NCBI GenBank assembly: GCA_029261435.1
Contig: JAJDBI010000274.1
Coordinates: 1 to 17,806 of the forward strand
Source: Nitrospinaceae bacterium
GTDB taxonomy: Bacteria > Nitrospinota > Nitrospinia > Nitrospinales > VA-1
Direction: 5' to 3'
Length of the DNA: 17,806 nt
The notes beneath the pieces are model-generated. The model saw nothing but the letters and a program-made list of their open reading frames with translations, did not search any database and was not told the DNA's origin. The position numbers and the translations under genes were made by a program. Shown here piece after piece: positions 8,646 to 16,309 of the stretch; within the stretch, counting starts at the first letter, position 1; every line of letters begins with the position of its first letter.

Positions 8646-9737
8646 TTAAACTTTGTTGGCCATGAAAAGATAGTCTTCCCGTCGAAACTCATGATAACCC
8701 TCATTGCAAATAAGGGTTTCATAGGCGGCTCTGGTTACGCCAAATACGTTTCCATCACAGTTGGCGCGGGAATAATCGTGGAGAGCGATGACTCCGCCGG
8801 GAACCAGATAGCGAGACCATAAGGTTATATCTTTATGGCACTGCTCATAGGAGTGATCCCCGTCAATGAAGAGGAGGCGGATTCTTTTATCCCTTCTCTC
8901 TTCCCAGTCCCGTGCTCCATCTTCTGAGTTGAGCTGATTGAAAACTATCCAATCTTCAACCTGGTTTTTCTTGAAATAATTTTCCTTTAAAGGGTATTGC
9001 TTGGGGTCGAAGGTGTACACCTTTTCTCTATGCTCTTTTTTTGAGCCCTTGCTGAGAATGATCGATGAACCGCCAAGAAAATTCCCAATATTTACAATGG
9101 CCCCTTCAGCAGGTCCGTTACGTCCGAGATTATACAGTTTACTTCTTTCTCCATGGCTCAACAGGGTCAGCGGTAATAATAGAGATTCCCCATCAAACTC
9201 CCACTTTGCTGACCATGCTTCCATGTCACGGTGAGTCAACTTCCAAACCCGAAAATTCTTGTCGATCACATAGGAAACTTCTTTTAATCCGGAGTTTTCC
9301 AGAAAGTCGAGTATGTTTCCATAACGGAATTTTAACTTGTCTTCCACTTTTTCATACTCGACTTCCTCGACTGAAGCATCGGGCTTGTCCATTTTCATGG
9401 ACACTTTTACTTCCATATTCACACAGAAAAATACCAAGCCGAATTTGCTTTCCAGGGATTGTGTTTTCCACGACTGAGCATTGAATTCAGGAGGAAGATG
9501 TGGTTCGTTGTAGGTTTGAGTTTGTATGCTGTGTAAGTCGTTTTCTGGAAAGGGAGCGCCTTTCTTCTTTAAAAGACTGAATTTTTTGTCCGAATAAAGT
9601 TTTGTCAATCTGGATAGGGAAACCTCACTTTGATCAGGAGGGCTTGAATGGATGAACAGGATATCCTCCTGCGTCCCGGAAGGGGCGGGAAGGTGAAAAT
9701 CGAAGGCCAATAAAAGGCTCTTACTGGGGATGGGCAT
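8646..9737 (-). CDS. two-domain protein: unassigned N-terminal domain plus Methyltransf_24-type methyltransferase (copy 2)
   Basis: 363 residues, tandem paralog of the gene 93 bp downstream and the same length. The C-terminal methyltransferase half is strongly conserved between the two (GAIVNIGNFLGGSS, RIRLLFIDGDHSYE, YLVPGGVIALHDY). The N-terminal half is conserved in pattern (LLAFDFHLP, DILFIHSSP, FFCVNMEV, RYGNILDFLENSGL, YVIDKNFRVWKLT) but more diverged. A TAAGGAG site lies 7 nt before ATG 9737 and follows the stop of the glycosyltransferase gene at once, so translation is probably coupled. Retention of both copies with diverged N-terminal halves suggests different acceptors or a heteromer. 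The product is not identifiable. Confidence 0.78.
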   Translation of the reverse strand: MPIPSKSLLLAFDFHLPAPSGTQEDILFIHSSPPDQSEVSLSRLTKLYSDKKFSLLKKKGAPFPENDLHSIQTQTYNEPHLPPEFNAQSWKTQSLESKFGLVFFCVNMEVKVSMKMDKPDASVEEVEYEKVEDKLKFRYGNILDFLENSGLKEVSYVIDKNFRVWKLTHRDMEAWSAKWEFDGESLLLPLTLLSHGERSKLYNLGRNGPAEGAIVNIGNFLGGSSIILSKGSKKEHREKVYTFDPKQYPLKENYFKKNQVEDWIVFNQLNSEDGARDWEERRDKRIRLLFIDGDHSYEQCHKDITLWSRYLVPGGVIALHDYSRANCDGNVFGVTRAAYETLICNEGYHEFRREDYLFMANKV

Positions 9738-9755
9738 AAAAAAACTCCTTAGGTT

Positions 9756-11165
9756 TCACTCGGATTTGGCAATTGGGCTGATAGATGCCAGATAATGTCG
9801 GGCCTTTTGATGGGCCGGGTTGATTTTTAAACATTGTCCGAAGTGATCAATGGCCTGTGAAATTTTTTCTGATCTAAGAAAGACTTCGCCAAGGTGAAAA
9901 TAAGCCCCGGCACAAGGTTCTTTTTGATTTTTATTACAAGCACGTGTGACTTTGTCATAAAACTTTTTGGCGTTCTCAAAATCGTTGTTCTCTTTATAAA
10001 TAGAGCCTATGGAATACAGGACTTCAATGCTTTTGGATTTTAGATTTATCAAGGAACGTAATACTTGCCCCATTTTTTTTGGCATTTTATTTCTTAAGCA
10101 GGCCAAGGCCAGCCTTGCCATGATCCGGTGTTTTAAATCGTGTTCGGCATAGGGCCAGGCTTCTTCAAATCTGGAAATACTTGCATCATAATTTCCTGAT
10201 TTGAAATGAGTTTCTCCGATGCAATGAAGCTGAGACGACATTTCGTTCAACGTTTGTTTCAGGAGCACATGGCGTTTTGCAGGATAGGGGCTGGTTTTAG
10301 GCTTTGAAGCGTTATTCATCAAATCAATTCTATGCTTGATGAACTCTACCTTCATTTTGGTACGTTTTATCGTATCGGAAACAATTTTATAATACTCTTT
10401 CTTTTTGGATGCATCAATTCGAGGGTCTCTGCCTAATTGCTTTTCAAATTCATCCTTCCATTCTTTATCTTTGAATATATTTGCGAGTGTCAGATTTTCG
10501 TAATGGAAAAGTTTGCTTGCGATATTTTCATCCATTAAACCGTAGGAGTGGTTCGATTCTCTGGTTTTGAGTAAAATATCGGCCCCCACATCACTTTGAT
10601 ACCTGTACCCCCAGTGGTATTGCGGGACAAACGTGCAATTGTTTTTTTTGAAAAACTCTGTTTTTACTAATAGACAATAAGGCACGGCACGTTCCTTGAA
10701 TTTCCCCCAATAAGCATCTCTGTATTTGGGGCGGATTTCGCCTACAAAAGCCGCGTCATTTTCCGCAGCCTTTTTCAGTATATCTTCTAGCCAATTGAAA
10801 TCCAGAATCTCTATATCGGAATCCATTGCTAAAAAATACTTTGTTCTGACCATTTTTGCCCCTATGTCCAAAGCCCTTCCATGTCTTTCTCCCATTTTGA
10901 TGCCGGAAATCGTTACAACCTTTACCCATGGGAATTGTTCTAATAATTTGAGAGTGCCATCGGTTGAGAAATTATCTATCACTAATACCCGGTATGGTAC
11001 TTTTGTATATTTCCGAATAGAGAGCAGACAAAGGTGCAAAGCTTCTTTGGTATTTTCACTGGCAATAATAATTGTGACCATGGATCGCTCGAAAAATCGT
11101 TTGTTTTTGAAAGTATCTGGCAGTGCGGTTTTTTTCTTAGATCGACTTATTGTTTCTTTTGGCAA
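9756..11165 (-). CDS. family 2-like glycosyltransferase with C-terminal TPR repeats
   Basis: 469 residues. After a basic N-terminal extension, residues about 29-240 form a GT-A domain: MVTIIIASENT, VLVIDNFSTDG (60-70) for nucleotide-sugar binding, and the metal-binding DxD as AMDSDIE (Asp115-Ser-Asp117). About 305-465 contains several TPR units, the clearest being GAYFHLGEVFLRSEKISQAI, followed by a final NPAHQKARHYL helix. It transfers a sugar from an unknown NDP donor to an unknown acceptor and is probably cytoplasmic; there is no membrane segment. The TTG start at 11165 overlaps the end of the B12-radical SAM gene by 29 nt and has no clear ribosome site. ATG 11081 is possible but begins directly at the first GT strand. 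The AYFHLGE signature recurs in the TPR of the radical SAM protein at 5871. Confidence 0.8.
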   Translation of the reverse strand: MPKETISRSKKKTALPDTFKNKRFFERSMVTIIIASENTKEALHLCLLSIRKYTKVPYRVLVIDNFSTDGTLKLLEQFPWVKVVTISGIKMGERHGRALDIGAKMVRTKYFLAMDSDIEILDFNWLEDILKKAAENDAAFVGEIRPKYRDAYWGKFKERAVPYCLLVKTEFFKKNNCTFVPQYHWGYRYQSDVGADILLKTRESNHSYGLMDENIASKLFHYENLTLANIFKDKEWKDEFEKQLGRDPRIDASKKKEYYKIVSDTIKRTKMKVEFIKHRIDLMNNASKPKTSPYPAKRHVLLKQTLNEMSSQLHCIGETHFKSGNYDASISRFEEAWPYAEHDLKHRIMARLALACLRNKMPKKMGQVLRSLINLKSKSIEVLYSIGSIYKENNDFENAKKFYDKVTRACNKNQKEPCAGAYFHLGEVFLRSEKISQAIDHFGQCLKINPAHQKARHYLASISPIAKSE

Positions 11166-12651
11166 ATAAAAACAACTGGTAGTCTAACGGAAATCCAAAC
11201 AGTTTATGTTCCCAGCGGAATTTGGCTATTCTGGCAAATATCTGATAGGCCCATACAAATAAAAGTTTCTTAACGGGGTTTTCTATTCTTCCTTTAGCCC
11301 AAAGTATTGTGTCTGTATCGAGGAACATGAATATATAACTCGATATCATCGAAACCGTGCGGGCCTGTTTGGGGGTGACCCAGGGTGTTTGTTTGTCATA
11401 GAGTTTCATATGAGCCCAACCTTCAAGCTGTTTGGGCTCCTGAAACCCGAGCTCGACGGCAGTGTCGTATAACGGAGTACCGGGATAGGGCATGTATATA
11501 AACATCTGTCCTCTGTTGCGGCTATCATAAGATAGAAACTTGTCCAGCATGCTGATGGTAGAACTGATCTGCCCGTTTGTTTTTTCTGTCAACTCCTGAT
11601 GTGTATGGTTCAGCATGGGAATGCCTACAAGAGTAGAAAATATTACTTTGATGCCGTATTGGCGGCATTTTTCTGCAAACTTGTAATTGTCTTCGACATC
11701 CATATCCTTATCGATAACATCCAGAGATTCCTGATCACCGGATTCGGCTCCGCACAAAATGCTGTAGGTTTTGGAGTCTCGTAAAAGCTCCCAAAGCTCG
11801 TCATCGGCCTCGGCCAATTGTTTTGCCCGTCCATCGAGGTTGCCGAGCCTGATGGTTAATCCTCGGTCAATGATGCCTTTCAGGATGGCTTTTGCTCGTT
11901 TAACATTCACGAAAAACAGACTGTCGTACAAGTTGACCCCGTTGATGTGATACGTATTCTGTAACTTTTCAAGATCATCCAGAACCGCTTCTGGATTCAA
12001 CCCGACCCATCTTCTGTCGTTAACAGTGACTTCACTGCAGAATGCACACCGGTAGGGACACCCGTAACTTGAAACGTAGTTGATTGTGCGGGTTGCGAAC
12101 TCTGTAACAACAACACATTTTTCTATATCTACAAGGTGATAAGGAAGTGGTGGCCAGTCATCAATAGACTCCAGCTCTCTATTCGGATTGATATGGGTTT
12201 GCCCGTTTTCTTTCCAGAGTACTCCCGGGATGCCTTCATAGTTTTCACCTTTTTCAATTCGCTGGACGACATCATAGAGAGCTCTTGCACCTTGTCCCTT
12301 GATGACAATGTCTATATATGGATTTTCCAGAACCTGCTCGGGGTGAACTGAAGGATGCCAGCCGCCCCATATAATCTTGATATTCTTATTGGCTTCCTTG
12401 GCGATCTTGCTGGCCTTGATGCCCCCCTCAATCTGCAGGCCTGTCATGGCGGATATACCTAAAACCAGGCTGTTTTTTGCAGACTCGCGTATTTCCTCGT
12501 ATGGATCGTCATAGAGGTTTTCAGCGATGATGTTTATAGGGTAACCATCTTTGTCAAGAAACCGGGAGACGCAAATCAGGGGTATAGGAAGATCGACTGG
12601 CTTGTAATAGGGGTCGGGTCTTGGATTGAATAAGAGGATCGATTTTTTCAT
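11137..12651 (-). CDS. cobalamin-binding-domain radical SAM protein (class B type)
   Basis: 504 residues. Residues about 1-160 form a Rossmann-like B12-binding domain (LVLGISAMTG, IIWGGWHPSVHPEQVL, DIVIKGQGARAL). The canonical DxHxxG cobalamin-ligand motif is not evident, as in many family members. The radical SAM core follows, with SSYGCPYRCAFCSE (Cys198, Cys202, Cys205) for the [4Fe-4S] cluster. The C-terminal third ends in an aromatic, hydrophobic and basic tail that may touch membrane. The layout matches the BchE/P-methylase/HpnJ-like group, which performs radical methylations, cyclisations or lipid-tailoring steps; the substrate cannot be assigned. Its 3' end overlaps the glycosyltransferase gene by 29 nt. 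The ribosome site before ATG 12651 is weak (GAAAG). Confidence 0.82.
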   Translation of the reverse strand: MKKSILLFNPRPDPYYKPVDLPIPLICVSRFLDKDGYPINIIAENLYDDPYEEIRESAKNSLVLGISAMTGLQIEGGIKASKIAKEANKNIKIIWGGWHPSVHPEQVLENPYIDIVIKGQGARALYDVVQRIEKGENYEGIPGVLWKENGQTHINPNRELESIDDWPPLPYHLVDIEKCVVVTEFATRTINYVSSYGCPYRCAFCSEVTVNDRRWVGLNPEAVLDDLEKLQNTYHINGVNLYDSLFFVNVKRAKAILKGIIDRGLTIRLGNLDGRAKQLAEADDELWELLRDSKTYSILCGAESGDQESLDVIDKDMDVEDNYKFAEKCRQYGIKVIFSTLVGIPMLNHTHQELTEKTNGQISSTISMLDKFLSYDSRNRGQMFIYMPYPGTPLYDTAVELGFQEPKQLEGWAHMKLYDKQTPWVTPKQARTVSMISSYIFMFLDTDTILWAKGRIENPVKKLLFVWAYQIFARIAKFRWEHKLFGFPLDYQLFLFAKRNNKSI

Positions 12652-12712
12652 AAACTTTCAGTAAGAATATTGACCATTGGATGGGCTCATCAGGTTATTC
12701 TCAACCCTATTC

Positions 12713-12729
12713 TCTTAGCGGTTTTTTCT
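12713..12729. repeat. 17-bp repeat, copy 1, upstream of the B12-radical SAM gene
   Basis: TCTTAGCGGTTTTTTCT here is repeated exactly at 13996-14012. Both copies lie upstream of a minus-strand gene (62 and 123 bp from the starts) and both are preceded by a CTCA/ACCCT-like string and followed by a GGGG-containing segment. The 196-bp spacer at 12652-12847 shows no gene. It may be a shared regulatory element or a leftover of duplication. Confidence 0.45.
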
Positions 12730-12847
12730 CCCTAAACCTTAATTGATCGGGGTTTATGACACCTGCCCAATCTTACGAAAGGTTAGTTATCCAAGGTGTA
12801 ATTATAATCTAAAAAGCTCCTCTTGTGACTTTGATTATGCGAGCAAA

Positions 12848-13873
12848 TTAACGCTTGATTACAAATGCTGCTCCGTCATAACCGAAGAGAATATTTTCAG
12901 GTTTGTTTTTGAAAAAAGAATCGACAGCGATTCTCTCTCCATAAGCTATTCCCAGTGGATAATCCTGAAACATCATGATTCCACCTGGAACCATTTTCTC
13001 GTAGAGATACTCACAAAGATATTTGGTGGGGGAATACTGATCACAATCGATATGAGCTAAAGCCAGTTTTTTTAAGCCGGAAATTGGTAGTGTGTCGCTA
13101 AAATTACCTTCAAACACTTCTATCTGATTGAATTTGTTCAGTAATTTTTTTAATTGTTCTGAACTCCTCACTGAACTAAACGACCCTTCTTCAAAATAGT
13201 CCATGGAGTCTTTTTCAGAGAGTCCAGAAAAGCTATCGTATAGAAATAGTTTTTTCTTATTGTCAATTTTGAGGTGCTTCATCACCGATGCCATGAAATA
13301 AGCACTGCCTCCCTGAAACACTCCAAACTCAGCAACATCCCCTTCCAGCGATGCCACTTGTTTTAAGTATTGGTAGCAACAATACCAATTTTGTTCTGTG
13401 GTGTACCAGACTACCCCTTCTTTTACCAAAGAAGTTTGAGCCTCTTTGCAAATGGAACTGAATTCGATTTCGTTCAAGGGATTGGTATCCCGGTGAACCA
13501 TCCATGCATTCTTGTCTGACAGGCTGGAACTTGATATCTGTTCGAGAATTGTATAAATGGATGGTGAATCGACCATAATCACTATCAAGTCAAACCGACT
13601 CTTGTTGGCTTCTGCTTCATCAAAGGAAATCACAGGGATTCGATCTAAAAAACAGTTTTCATGGTGTTTGAAGTTGTCAATGACGTATGTAGGGATAAAT
13701 TTATTTCCCAACATTTTTTCGAAATCGATGATGAGCTTTTTGGTCTGATAGGTGTGTCCCCAAAAGGCAATGCGCTTTCCCGGATTTTCGCTTATATGGG
13801 AATAAAGCTTTAAACCCAATTCGTCCAAATTGTGAACCCGGTTTTTGTTTTTTAAAATATCCTCGGGGATCAT
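12848..13873 (-). CDS. TylF/MycF-like SAM-dependent methyltransferase with extra N-terminal domain
   Basis: 341 residues. Residues about 30-125 form a Rossmann-like nucleotide-binding fold (GKRIAFWGHTYQTKKLI, TYVIDNFKHHENCF, DLIVIMVDSP), of the kind found beside sugar- or polyketide-tailoring enzymes. Residues about 150-341 match the TylF/macrocin-O-methyltransferase family: SAM-binding EFGVFQGGS (182-190), LFLYDSFSGL, HIDCDQYSPT (274-283, the acidic metal-binding position) and MFQDYPLG (301-308). The family methylates sugar hydroxyls, often on macrolides or surface glycans. A GGAG lies 11 nt before ATG 13873. It is the most upstream gene of the modification cluster, separated from the B12-radical SAM gene by 196 bp. 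Family confident; acceptor unknown. Confidence 0.82.
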   Translation of the reverse strand: MIPEDILKNKNRVHNLDELGLKLYSHISENPGKRIAFWGHTYQTKKLIIDFEKMLGNKFIPTYVIDNFKHHENCFLDRIPVISFDEAEANKSRFDLIVIMVDSPSIYTILEQISSSSLSDKNAWMVHRDTNPLNEIEFSSICKEAQTSLVKEGVVWYTTEQNWYCCYQYLKQVASLEGDVAEFGVFQGGSAYFMASVMKHLKIDNKKKLFLYDSFSGLSEKDSMDYFEEGSFSSVRSSEQLKKLLNKFNQIEVFEGNFSDTLPISGLKKLALAHIDCDQYSPTKYLCEYLYEKMVPGGIMMFQDYPLGIAYGERIAVDSFFKNKPENILFGYDGAAFVIKR

Positions 13874-13995
13874 AATAACGATAACTCCAAAAAGTAATAA
13901 AAGCTCCGCAATGGCGTTTTCCGGGAAGAGTATAAAGCCGGGTGTTTTGGAAAATAAAAAGCACTGCGCATAAAATTGTGTTACTCACCCTCAAT

Positions 13996-14012
13996 TCTTA
14001 GCGGTTTTTTCT
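13996..14012. repeat. 17-bp repeat, copy 2, upstream of the TylF-like gene
   Basis: Exact second copy of TCTTAGCGGTTTTTTCT. It is followed by a partly palindromic segment (CCGGGG, 6 nt, CCGGGG; 14014-14031). It lies in the 662-bp gene-free interval 13874-14535, whose other recognisable content is the decayed gene copy at 14219-14442. Confidence 0.45.
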
Positions 14013-14218
14013 TCCGGGGTCTTAACCGGGGAGGGCCAACATGTCACGAAATCAGGGTTTGCTATTGAATCAGGTGTTTTTATGTGACTTTCCCGAAACC
14101 GTGTTTATGCATAAATCGAATGGGTGGCATTCTTTCCTGCACGATTATAATCTGAAATACATTTTTCGGGGTGAGGAATATGGTTTGAGCGAATCTTGAA
14201 TTATTTTCAGAAACTATT

Positions 14219-14442
14219 CTTGAGGTGGATCCCGATAAATGTGAATTAATATTTGGAGTACTCTGTGTCATATTTTTTTGCGCTTTCAAGAACGCCTTCT
14301 CTTTAGAGGTTATATTGGACGGCTATGTTTTGACATGAGTCTGTAAGTGAGGTGGTTTGAATTCGGGAATGGATATAACTGTGTTTCTAGATATATACCG
14401 GTCAGCATTGTCTAAACTTTGTCGCATATTGTTACTCTCTTG
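14219..14442 (-). pseudogene. decayed copy of the small secreted protein gene at 16310-16660
   Basis: Read on the minus strand in one frame, this stretch aligns with the intact gene. ESNNMRQSLDNADRYISRN matches ENAELHQEIDNSTSHVSGA; PPHLQTHVKT matches DHLPTHADTK; and NINSHLSGS is identical in both. A TAG at 14323-14325 interrupts it where the intact copy has Lys, and no start codon with a signal peptide precedes it. The frame runs on to 14080 past the point where the intact copy ends. It lies downstream of a jelly-roll paralog, as the intact copy does. It is most likely a non-functional remnant; a short peptide from TTG 14289 is formally possible but unsupported. Confidence 0.7.
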
Positions 14443-14535
14443 TGATAGAGGAATGAAGATTGATTTTAAGGGTAAATTTCCTCGATCGCATGGTTTGGGA
14501 CAGAGAAAATAGTCCTCTGCTTTAACCTTTTTTAA

Positions 14536-15093
14536 TCACTCCAAAACTTCAATGGCAAACCAACTGGCCGTGTTGGATCCATAAACTGTCAGCGGTATTC
14601 CCGAGTTCTGGTACACTTTCAAGCGAAGACTCTGACCCTGGGAAACTTGAATTACGGCCGACCTGACCTCCTGCCCCATCGCGATATTCTGGGTTGCTGG
14701 AATGGAAGACAAACCACGTCCTAAAGGTATAGTCTGGCCGTTCAATTCCACCCATAGAAAACGTGAGCCTAAGATGTATGGACTCCAAACAACAGAGCCT
14801 GAAACCCTGATTTTGGAGACTCCCGCTGGAATGATAAAAAAGCTGGGTACAGTATTAAAATTATCCGTATCATAAGCTACTGTATTCCAAGCTACAGTTG
14901 TTTCTGTAAGGTTTGGCACCGTTTGATTTGTAGTTGACCCGAGCAACGCCCCTCTGAATTGAGCGGATGCGATACTGGTTAATCCTGGAATAGAAAACGT
15001 GGCTGTGCCAGCCCAGCTAATGATTGAAATTGCTACAGCCAGGCTGAAAATTACAAAAGAATTTTTTAAACGAGAGTGGTTTGCGTAGGCCAT
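14536..15093 (-). CDS. small secreted C1q/tail-fibre-like jelly-roll protein (paralog 1)
   Basis: 185 residues from ATG 15093, preferred over ATG 15111 because AAAGGAA lies 7 nt upstream. A basic N-terminus is followed by a hydrophobic stretch (FVIFSLAVAISIISWAGTA) and a conserved IPGLTSIASA ending in an ASA cleavage site before QFRGALLG, so export through Sec is expected. The mature part (about 140 residues) is beta-rich with motifs YDTDNF, IPAGVSKIRVSGSV, GSRFLWVELNG, LGRGLSSIP, a Gly-Gln-rich turn and a WFAIEVLE ending. This pattern resembles C1q/TNF-like jelly-roll domains of phage tail fibres and bacterial surface proteins, which form trimers and bind ligands; assignment is by motif memory, not search. 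Close paralogs lie upstream on the same strand. Confidence 0.75.
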   Translation of the reverse strand: MAYANHSRLKNSFVIFSLAVAISIISWAGTATFSIPGLTSIASAQFRGALLGSTTNQTVPNLTETTVAWNTVAYDTDNFNTVPSFFIIPAGVSKIRVSGSVVWSPYILGSRFLWVELNGQTIPLGRGLSSIPATQNIAMGQEVRSAVIQVSQGQSLRLKVYQNSGIPLTVYGSNTASWFAIEVLE

Positions 15094-15193
15094 TGAACTT
15101 TCCTTTCTCATTAAGTTTTGTGGTTAAATTATGCGAATCCGAATTTTCTGATTTAAAATTTAACCCTACTACCGTCATAACCGTTTGCCCTTG

Positions 15194-15784
15194 TTACTCC
15201 AAGACTTCAATGGAAAACCAGGTGGCCGTGTTGGCTCCAAAAATTGTCAGCGGTGCTCCCGAGGTTTGGTACGCTTTCATGCGAAGGTTTTGACCCGGGA
15301 CAACTTGAATTACGCCCGTGTAGACAGCTTGTCCCATCGGAAAAAAAGGGGCTGCTGGAATGGAAGACAAGCCACGTCCTAAAGGTATATACTGGTCGTT
15401 CAATAACACCCATATAAAGCGTGAACCCGAGTTGTTATTACTCCAAACAACAGAACCTGAAACTCGGACTTTAGAGACTCCGATTGGAATATTAAAAAGG
15501 GAGCTACCTCCAGAATGAAAATTGTCCGTATCGTACGCTTCAATTTGCCAACTCAAAGTTGTTTCCGTCAGGTTCGGCACCGTTTGGTTTATATTTGACC
15601 CGATCAATGCACCTCTGAATTGAGCGGATGCGATACTGCTTAATCCGGGAATAGAAAACGTAGCTGCCCCGATCCAACTGATGAATGAAATTGCAATAGC
15701 CAGACTGAAAATCTTAATTATTTGTTTTGAGTTATTTGAAATACGCAACTTGGTTTTTAAACAATGCTGGTTTACATGAGTCAT
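15194..15784 (-). CDS. small secreted C1q/tail-fibre-like jelly-roll protein (paralog 2)
   Basis: 196 residues from ATG 15784. The in-frame GTG at 15805 is rejected because the GGTGGAGGAG ribosome site overlaps it, and the MTH start matches paralog 3. A signal peptide (IFSLAIAISFISWIGAATF, then IPGLSSIASA, cleaved before QFRGALIG) precedes the same beta-rich domain: NQTVPNLTETT, YDTDNFHSGG, IPIGVSKVRVSGSVVW, GSRFIWVLLN, LGRGLSSIPA, VVPGQNLRMKAYQTSG, WFSIEVLE. It is closer to paralog 1 than to paralogs 3 and 4, including the LGRGLSSIPA block and the NQTVPNLTETT opening. Its own candidate promoter lies at 15870-15898, and the 100-bp spacer to paralog 1 suggests co-transcription of the two. Confidence 0.76.
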   Translation of the reverse strand: MTHVNQHCLKTKLRISNNSKQIIKIFSLAIAISFISWIGAATFSIPGLSSIASAQFRGALIGSNINQTVPNLTETTLSWQIEAYDTDNFHSGGSSLFNIPIGVSKVRVSGSVVWSNNNSGSRFIWVLLNDQYIPLGRGLSSIPAAPFFPMGQAVYTGVIQVVPGQNLRMKAYQTSGAPLTIFGANTATWFSIEVLE

Positions 15785-15869
15785 TAAAGTTTTCTCCTCC
15801 ACCAAGGTTTATTACAAAAAGACGTTTTGACAGCGCATCATATCCGAATGCTTAATTTATTTGATAACC

Positions 15870-15898
15870 AATTTAGCCCTCCGCGGTATTAGTGTCAA
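15870..15898 (-). promoter_or_regulatory. candidate sigma70-type promoter for jelly-roll paralogs 2 and 1
   Basis: On the minus strand a perfect TTGACA (15893-15898) and TAAATT (15870-15875, 4 of 6) are separated by exactly 17 bp. Transcription would start near 15863, giving a leader of about 79 nt before ATG 15784. No competing gene lies upstream for about 400 bp. Confidence 0.55.
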
Positions 15899-16309
15899 GT
15901 TTTTTTTACAATCGATTGAAAATTCAGTGTTTATGTGTGTATGGGGTTGGTGTTTGGTCCTTTTTTGTGGGGGTATGCTGGCTTTTTCGGGGATAGGGGG
16001 GGGTGTGGTATAGTGGCTAATGCTATAGCTTTAATAGTGGAAAATAAAATTTAACTATTCCTAAAATAATTATTTATTTTTTGGGATAGTGAAATTTTGT
16101 GACATTGCCGCTCAATTTTACCGTTAATTATGAATGCGGTTGTTGGCTCTCAAAGTATCTTCAGGGGTCATAACTAATTGCGGTTCCAAAAATTATGAGA
16201 ACTTCTTTCAAACCTGCCATTCACTTCATTTTATTTTGTTATCCTGTGACAGCTTCCTTACTAGTGCAGTCTAAAAAGCGGCCGAAATGCAGTTTATGCA
16301 TATCTCTTC
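15899..16309. other. gene-free interval with G-rich and AT-rich segments
   Basis: No credible coding frame is seen. From about 15930 to 16010 the plus strand is strongly G/T-rich, with runs GGGG (15943), GGGGG (15969), GGGG (15989) and eight G at 15996-16003. It is followed by a TA-rich block containing the inverted repeat at 16046-16098. The rest (16100-16309) shows no feature I can support. Confidence 0.5.
16046..16098. repeat. long AT-rich inverted repeat (possible bidirectional terminator or cruciform)
   Basis: Arm AAAATTTAACTATTCC (16046-16061) and arm GGGATAGTGAAATTTT (16083-16098) pair at 14 of 16 positions. The 21-nt loop itself contains the perfect 12-bp palindrome AAATAATTATTT (16064-16075). 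It lies between the end of the 16310 gene and the promoter of paralog 2. It could insulate the two transcripts or be a remnant of a small mobile element; no target duplications were identified. Confidence 0.5.

Noticed and set aside
12743..13060. Plus-strand frame of 105 codons
   Set aside because: Mostly antisense to the TylF-like gene's C-terminal domain, with no ribosome site or recognisable motif.
14080..14289. 69-codon frame as an independent gene
   Set aside because: Its start is TTG without a ribosome site, and its first part aligns inside the decayed copy of the 16310 gene, so it is treated as part of a remnant.
15943..16003. G-quadruplex in the G-rich tract
   Set aside because: The G-runs are separated by loops of about 22 and 15 nt, longer than usual for a stable quadruplex; kept only as a composition remark.
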